DNA of 64,000 bases from CAYXGE01 sp964464435 (lineage in GTDB: Bacteria > Pseudomonadota > Gammaproteobacteria > Burkholderiales > Methylophilaceae), in the NCBI GenBank assembly GCA_964464435.1, contig CAYXGE010000001.1, positions 22,971 through 86,970 of the forward strand, read 5' to 3'. Shown in pieces: positions 59,633 through 64,000 of the stretch. The notes beneath the pieces were generated by a model that did no database searches, was not told where the DNA came from, and was given only the letters and a program-made list of their open reading frames with translations. The first letter of the stretch is position 1; each line of letters begins with the position of its first letter. The translations under genes were made by a program, and so were the position numbers.

Positions 59633-60967
59633 CTAATGTAATTTAACGTGTGGTTCCGTTCTTCTTGTAATAATGCGGCCAATGGTTTGTAAGAACACGG
59701 AGAAAAAACCATGCAAAGCCATCAAATGCATTTTGTAGAGCGATTGATACATTAATCTTGCAAACATGCCTTCAATAAATACACTACCGCCAGTAATCGC
59801 ACCCATTAAACTGCCAACGGTTGTATATTTACCCATATTCACTAAAGAACCATAATCAGTATAGGTATACGCAGGCAATTCTGATTTGCCTGATACACGT
59901 AATTTAATCGATTTAAATAGCAAACTTGCCTGCTGATGCGCGGCCTGTGCTCTTGGAGGTACACTTTGTGTACTACCAGGCATTGGACAAGCTGCACAAT
60001 CACCAAACGAGAATATGTTGTCATCTAGTGTTGTTTGTAATGTTGGCCTTACCACCAACTGATTAATTCTATTTGTTTCTAAGCCATCTAAATTGCTTAG
60101 AAAATCTGGCGCCTTAATGCCTGCAGCCCATACAACAAGGGCTGAAGGAATAAATCGTCCACTATGCGTTTGTACACCCTTCTCACTAACCTCTGTCACG
60201 CGTTCACCAGTATAAACATTTACTCTGAGTTTTCTTAATTCAAGTTCGACAGATGATGAAAGGTTTGGTGGAAGCGCTGGTAACACACGATCACTAGCTT
60301 CAATAAGTGAGATTCGGATATCTTTATCTGGCTCAATTTTATCTAAGCCGTAGGCTGTCAACTCACGTGTTGTGTTATGTAACTCAGCCGCCAGTTCTAC
60401 GCCTGTAGCGCCCGCTCCTACAATTACCACTTCTAACTGACCAGCTTGTACAGGAGTAGCCTGTGTTTGTGCACGTACTAGAGAGTGATGAAGCTTACGA
60501 TGAAAACGTTCTGCTTGATCTTGTGTATCAAGGGCAATAGAAAATTCTCTAGCGCCTTTGATACCAAAATCATTAGTGGTGCTTCCAACAGCAATAACTA
60601 GCGTGTCATAACTAAATGAACGCCTAGCAATTACCTCTATGCCATCTTCATCAACATAAGGAGCAGTATAAACTTCTTTCTTTTCACGATTTAGGCCATC
60701 CATACTGCCTAATCGAAAATGAAAGTGATGCCAATGTGCTTGCGCAAGATAGTCTAGCTCATGCTTATCTGGATCCATACTTCCAGCCGCAATTTCATGC
60801 AACAGCGGCTTCCAAACATGCGTTTTACTTCTGTCTATCAAAGTAATATGAGCTTTACCACGTTTTCCTAAACTATCACCTAAACGCGTAGCTAATTCCA
60901 GCCCGCCAGCACCGCCTCCGACAATCACAACTCTATGTAAATCAGAGGCATTGTTATTTTTGCTCAT
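59633..60967 (-). CDS. ndh: Type II NADH:quinone oxidoreductase
   Basis: 444 residues. Two dinucleotide-binding motifs, VVIVGGGAGGLELA (about 13-26) for FAD and VVIVGAGATGVELAAEL (about 180) for NADH; FGDCAACPMP carries the FAD-contacting Asp. A C-terminal hydrophobic/amphipathic part (about 375-435) should bind the membrane. It moves electrons from NADH to quinone without proton pumping. Last gene of the xox cluster, 27 bases after the XoxG-like cytochrome, an informative neighbour for methanol oxidation. Confidence 0.9.
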   Translation of the reverse strand: MSKNNNASDLHRVVIVGGGAGGLELATRLGDSLGKRGKAHITLIDRSKTHVWKPLLHEIAAGSMDPDKHELDYLAQAHWHHFHFRLGSMDGLNREKKEVYTAPYVDEDGIEVIARRSFSYDTLVIAVGSTTNDFGIKGAREFSIALDTQDQAERFHRKLHHSLVRAQTQATPVQAGQLEVVIVGAGATGVELAAELHNTTRELTAYGLDKIEPDKDIRISLIEASDRVLPALPPNLSSSVELELRKLRVNVYTGERVTEVSEKGVQTHSGRFIPSALVVWAAGIKAPDFLSNLDGLETNRINQLVVRPTLQTTLDDNIFSFGDCAACPMPGSTQSVPPRAQAAHQQASLLFKSIKLRVSGKSELPAYTYTDYGSLVNMGKYTTVGSLMGAITGGSVFIEGMFARLMYQSLYKMHLMALHGFFSVFLQTIGRIITRRTEPHVKLH

Positions 60968-60994
60968 ACCATCCTATCAATTAACCACAAAAAA

Positions 60995-61540
60995 TTACTC
61001 GTTACCTGTTAAGCTACCACTCATACTGCGAATCCAAGCTTGAACTTGCAATACTTCATCTGGCGTAATACCATCTTTAGGGTCATTTGGGTTCATAATA
61101 CCAATACCTTTACCACCCATACCACCATTTGTACCATTCCAAATGGTTTCAAACATCCCTTTGTTGGTTGCATCTTTTGGATACTTAAATGTTGGGCCGA
61201 CTAAGCCAGGGCCTACTTGGCCTTTAGCCTCAGGTCCGTGACATTGGGTGCAAGAATACAAACCAAAAATCTTTTTGCCTTTAGCAATCATCTCCGCATT
61301 ACCCACATAAGGATTTTTACCAGTGGCTAAAAATTCTTTTGCCGCAGGCGTTGTAAATAATTCATGCTTAATATCTAAAGGCGATCCATCTTGCGTTTTA
61401 ACAAATGCAATAGCTTTTACATCCCCTGATGATCCAGCATCTGCAGCGCCAGTTGATGATGAAGATGTTTCTGTTTTACCACAAGCAACTAATGTACCGA
61501 GCATTACGACTAACAACATACTTTTATTATATAAACTCAT
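60995..61540 (-). CDS. XoxG-like cytochrome c, lipoprotein
   Basis: 181 residues from the ATG at 61540 (GTG next to it; GGGAGG ribosome site). Lipobox LVAC with Cys21, then a Ser/Gly-rich linker and a class I cytochrome with haem C98-T-Q-C101-H102. The fold order (SPLDIKHELFTTPAAKEFLATGKNPY, NKGMFETIW, GITPDEVLQVQAWIRSM) matches the neighbouring XoxG, so it is a tandem paralogue, but it lacks the two extra cysteines. The likely axial Met is in GIGIMNPND. It may relay electrons from XoxG to the membrane. Confidence 0.85.
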   Translation of the reverse strand: MSLYNKSMLLVVMLGTLVACGKTETSSSSTGAADAGSSGDVKAIAFVKTQDGSPLDIKHELFTTPAAKEFLATGKNPYVGNAEMIAKGKKIFGLYSCTQCHGPEAKGQVGPGLVGPTFKYPKDATNKGMFETIWNGTNGGMGGKGIGIMNPNDPKDGITPDEVLQVQAWIRSMSGSLTGNE

Positions 61541-61593
61541 CACTACCTCCCTTGTAAAAGCTATATTCTACTAGAACTTAATACATTTTAAAC

Positions 61594-61625
61594 AAAAAAA
61601 AACGACCATAAAATGGTCGTTTTTA
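61594..61625 (-). terminator. Terminator after xoxG (minus strand)
   Basis: AAAAACGACCAT / ATGGTCGTTTTT stem with a long A-run on the left (T-run in the minus-strand transcript), 13 bases after the xoxG stop. It separates xoxJ-xoxG from the downstream cytochrome and ndh. Confidence 0.9.
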
Positions 61626-61637
61626 AGTTTTAATCAA

Positions 61638-62207
61638 TTATTGTGGTTTTTCATCTAACCAAGGTTTACCACCATCACCTCTATATTCTGTACGAATATA
61701 GGCAACAGCTTTTAAAATCTCATCTGTACTCAAACCATCACCGACTTTATCAGGTTGATGCTTGTGCCATACAGGCATTAAACCACCAGAGTTACCAGGT
61801 GTGCCGCCTGCAATCGTTTCAAACATGCCCTTGTCAGTTTCGTTTTTAGCGTAAGCCCATTTTGTATCAAAAGCTCCTTGACCACCATCTTTACGTAGTG
61901 AAGGTGCCATCACGCCTTCAAGTTTACCGCCATGACAACCTGTACATCCGTTGTATGTCATCACTTTTCTTCCAGCTTTTGCAGCTTCTGGATTACCAGC
62001 AAATTTTTTAGTGTATGGGTTAATACATGTTGCCAAGAATTCTTTAGCTTCAGGTGTATCAGCTTCATCAGCTTTCACTGCCAATGGTGTACTATCTTTA
62101 GTAGAAACTAATTTGCATTCAGCTTGCGCCTGAAATGATAGTGAAAATCCCACCATCGCAAGCATAGTCATAAACATTTTTGATTTTACTGCCGTATTAC
62201 TAAACAT
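61638..62207 (-). CDS. xoxG: Cytochrome cL-like electron acceptor of XoxF (XoxG)
   Basis: 189 residues with a signal peptide ending AQA (mature N-terminus at about E30). Haem site C88-T-G-C91-H92 and probable axial Met in GGLMPVW. C31 and C61 probably form a disulfide, as in cytochrome cL. It takes electrons from the PQQ of XoxF. Follows xoxJ with a 119-base leader; ribosome site GAGGAG. Family assignment is from position and pattern. Confidence 0.9.
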   Translation of the reverse strand: MFSNTAVKSKMFMTMLAMVGFSLSFQAQAECKLVSTKDSTPLAVKADEADTPEAKEFLATCINPYTKKFAGNPEAAKAGRKVMTYNGCTGCHGGKLEGVMAPSLRKDGGQGAFDTKWAYAKNETDKGMFETIAGGTPGNSGGLMPVWHKHQPDKVGDGLSTDEILKAVAYIRTEYRGDGGKPWLDEKPQ

Positions 62208-62243
62208 GTGATCTCCTCAGTGATTAACTCAGCCGCCATGGAA

Positions 62244-62257
62244 GATAGTTACCTATC
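62244..62257 (-). promoter_or_regulatory. Small hairpin in the xoxG leader
   Basis: Minus strand GATAG-GTAA-CTATC: 5-bp stem capped by a GNRA tetraloop, in the 119-base leader between xoxJ and xoxG. RNA role unproved. Confidence 0.3.
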
Positions 62258-62326
62258 AGCCCGTCTGCACTACAAATAACGTACTACTCAAAACTTGGTT
62301 GACTAAAAAATAAAGCGCGTATTTTA

Positions 62327-63396
62327 TCACTCATTCTTAGCGTTAGCATTAGCAATTTCACGTTTTGCCTTAGCTTTTTTAACAANNNNNNNNNNNNNNN
62401 NNNNNNNNNNNNNNNNNNNNNNNNNNNNNNNNNNNNNNNNNNNNNNNNNNNNNNNNNNNNNNNNNNNNNNNNNNNNNNNNNNNNNTCATTCTTAGCGTTA
62501 GCATTAGCAATTTCACGTTTTGCCTTAGCTTTTTTAACAATTTCATCGCCTTCTACAATTGGCACATGAGGAATACCATATTCTTCTAATATGCTATCAA
62601 TTGCTGCCTTATTTCTGTCTAATGCTTCTTGCACCATTTTCATGCGTTCTTTATCTTTTTTGCGTGTTGCTACAGACATATTCCAATAAGTTTTACCATG
62701 AATATTAGTATCTTCATATTCTGGTACTGGCACGACTACCAATGGAATTGATGCCTTTTTAGCGTAGTAGCCGCCAATTGGTCCCCAAGCAACTGCTACA
62801 TCTATTTCACCTTTCACTAAATCATCAATCATGTAACTAGGAGGTAAGTTTAAATCACGTTGCATACGGTAGGGTCTTGCATTACCCATTAAGTCATGGT
62901 CAGACAGTGGTCTACTCATTGGACTCTCACCAATGACACCTATTTTTGCCTTACGTAAATCAGGGGAGTCCCAGCCTTTAATGTCATAGCCACTGTCTTT
63001 GCGATAAACAAAAACATAGCCAGAGCGGAAATAGGGTTTAGATGTTCTTAAGGCATCATTATCAGAAGTAGTACTCATAATGATGTCACAACGGTTTGCA
63101 TTAATTGTATTTCTGTAAAATCCTTGCCTGTTATAGGCATAGGTGTAAGTAAGTTTTTTACCTAAGTCTTTTGCCAATAGTTCGGCAATTTTATCTTCAA
63201 AACCTTCTTGCTTAATATTGGAATAAGGCATGTTATCTGGATCAGCGCAGACCTTAAATTCTGTTGGGTCTTCTACTCGTCTAATTTCGCCAATACGACC
63301 TTCATCAGGATTCAGTGGTGGCGGGTCAATTGCATATACAGTAGAACTTGCAAATATACTCGCGAGTAGTGCGGTCATTACCAGTTTGTTTAACAT
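62327..63396 (-). CDS. xoxJ: XoxJ, periplasmic binding-fold protein (interrupted by an assembly gap)
   Basis: Start at the ATG at 63396 with a signal peptide (cleavage near residue 23, VYA). The protein has the solute-binding-protein fold of the MxaJ/XoxJ family (PTEFKVCADPDNMPYSN, KKLTYTYAYNRQGFYRNTINANRCDIIMST, WGPIGGYYA) and is needed in XoxF systems for enzyme activation. Joining the contigs over the 55-bp duplication gives 304 residues ending ...NAKNE and a TGA at 62329-62327; the frame after the N run is an artefact. Lies between xoxF and xoxG. Confidence 0.92.
62331..62385. repeat. 55-bp duplication at the left side of the N gap
   Basis: Identical to 62486-62540. Both copies encode the same last part of XoxJ. 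Best explained as overlapping contig ends that were not merged. Confidence 0.95.
62386..62485. other. Run of 100 N (scaffold gap)
   Basis: Exactly 100 N inside xoxJ, a conventional placeholder length, flanked by an exact 55-bp duplicate. Not a biological feature. Confidence 0.99.
62486..62540. repeat. 55-bp duplication at the right side of the N gap
   Basis: Second copy of 62331-62385; the sequence continues into the intact part of xoxJ. Confidence 0.95.
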
Positions 63397-63437
63397 TCTA
63401 TCTTCCTCGTTTTCCGTCAGATTAATTATTCTTACAC

Positions 63438-63468
63438 ATAAAAAACACCCCGACGAATCGGGGTGTTT
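63438..63468 (-). terminator. Terminator between xoxF and xoxJ (minus strand)
   Basis: AAACACCCCGA CGAA TCGGGGTGTTT: 11-bp stem with a T-run in the minus-strand transcript. It probably limits read-through from highly transcribed xoxF into xoxJ. A smaller AAACGC-TTTC-GCGTTT hairpin (63503-63520) follows the xoxF stop at once. Confidence 0.88.
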
Positions 63469-63521
63469 ATATGACATACTAACCTACGGTTAGTTCTATA
63501 ACAAACGCTTTCGCGTTTAAA

Positions 63522-64000
63522 TTATAGGCTGAATACGTTCAATGCACCGCCGCCAGGAGCAGCGTTGTATTTTACGAGTTCAGCATAACCACCAGCAGCA
63601 CCTAAAGCGTCTGTTGGGTTAGTCATACCAAGGTTCATCGCTACACCAGCCCAGCCACCGATACCTGATAGCACGCCAACGTATTGTTTACCTTTGTGGC
63701 CGTATGTGAATGCATTACCAATCACACCTGAACCCACTTGATGTTTCCACAACTCTTTACCTGATTGTGCATCAACAGCTTTGAACCAACGATCCAAAGT
63801 ACCGTAGAACACTAAGTCAGAAGCAGTTGTTAAAGCACCACCCCAAGCAGAGAATTTCTCTTTGTTGTACCATTTTGACTTGTTAGTCATTGGGTCATAA
63901 GCGCCGAAGCCACCCATTACACCGTCAGGACCAGGGAACATAGTCAAAGTAGCACCAACCCATGGTTGACCAGCAACGTATTTAGACTCAACTGGCTCGT
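63522..64000 (-). CDS. xoxF: Lanthanide-type methanol dehydrogenase XoxF, C-terminal part (cut by window edge)
   Basis: About 158 codons are visible; the frame is open to the window edge. VESKYVAGQPWVGATLTMFPGP, SAWGGALTTASDLVFYGTLDRWFKAVDAQSGKELW and the C-terminal NVFSL are quinoprotein beta-propeller blocks of MxaF/XoxF enzymes. The XoxF assignment rests on the neighbours xoxJ and xoxG without mxaI; the diagnostic Asp that binds the lanthanide lies outside the window. PQQ- and lanthanide-dependent periplasmic methanol oxidation. The clade cannot be fixed from this fragment. Confidence 0.88.
   Translation of the reverse strand, partial: EPVESKYVAGQPWVGATLTMFPGPDGVMGGFGAYDPMTNKSKWYNKEKFSAWGGALTTASDLVFYGTLDRWFKAVDAQSGKELWKHQVGSGVIGNAFTYGHKGKQYVGVLSGIGGWAGVAMNLGMTNPTDALGAAGGYAELVKYNAAPGGGALNVFSL

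Noticed and set aside
62284..62385. C-terminal tail of XoxJ after the N run
   Set aside because: Produced by the N gap and the duplicated 55 bp in another frame; the correct stop is at 62327-62329.

Overview
The window is a gene-dense, low-GC stretch of betaproteobacterial chromosome that best fits the methylotroph family Methylophilaceae (a Methylotenera-like organism; genus is inference). The case rests on a lanthanide-type methanol oxidation cluster at the right end (xoxF, xoxJ, xoxG), a proton-pumping pyrophosphatase, ubiquinone genes (ispB, coq7, ubiB), a ZapD/YacG/CoaE/PilD block and an E. coli-like rsmI-lpoA-yraN-diaA-dolP block. A run of 100 N shows this is a draft or metagenome scaffold. 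I see no insertion sequence, prophage, CRISPR array, tRNA or 5S/16S/23S rRNA gene; the only RNA gene recognised is RNase P RNA.

Left third (1-22 kb): aroC start (cut by the edge), a glutamine amidotransferase, rluE, icd; then on the minus strand rplU-rpmA, obg-proB-purE-purK; on the plus strand ispB, pilD-coaE-zapD-yacG and a copper chaperone; on the minus strand argJ-DUF815 ATPase-Nudix/ThiE fusion-lipoprotein; a GAF-GspE/PilB-type ATPase with a DUF2788 protein; and the M23 peptidase-secA-DUF1289-secreted protein operon.

Middle (22-46 kb): DciA-like protein, hppA with a long leader, ubiB-like kinase, NlpC/P60, SelW-like protein, ctp protease, coq7, OsmC/FKBP, dacB, a sugar-nucleotide-epimerase-like protein, an orphan PEP-CTERM-type exported protein, rnpB, a TPR/OGT-like glycosyltransferase, pyrC-rsmI, the lpoA-yraN-diaA-dolP operon, and trxA-rho-rpmE around a thioredoxin-like protein and a PilZ-like protein.

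Right third (46-64 kb): a membrane glycosyltransferase followed by moaA-mobA-moeA (molybdenum cofactor), then an accessory periplasmic redox set (SoxYZ-like carrier, cytochrome b561, zinc metallohydrolase) of the type associated with PQQ quinoproteins, TonB, an orphan histidine kinase, Bcp, PIN-PhoH, LplT, and finally the xox cluster reading leftward: xoxF -> xoxJ -> xoxG -> a lipid-anchored XoxG paralogue -> NDH-2. Together the last genes suggest a route from methanol through XoxF and two c-type cytochromes, with NDH-2 feeding quinone from the cytoplasmic side.

Most useful observations: (1) the N gap in xoxJ is flanked by an exact 55-bp duplication, so it is an unmerged contig overlap, and the true protein is 304 residues; (2) the SoxYZ-like carrier and the b561/metallohydrolase pair each carry a CRP-type dyad sharing GTGAC-N4-GTCAC, placed near -41 of predicted promoters, suggesting a common regulator; (3) the isocitrate dehydrogenase has lost most NADP-selecting residues; (4) XoxG is duplicated in tandem with one copy a lipoprotein; (5) several leader hairpins (purE, hppA, secA, DUF3579, lplT, xoxG) have no described function.
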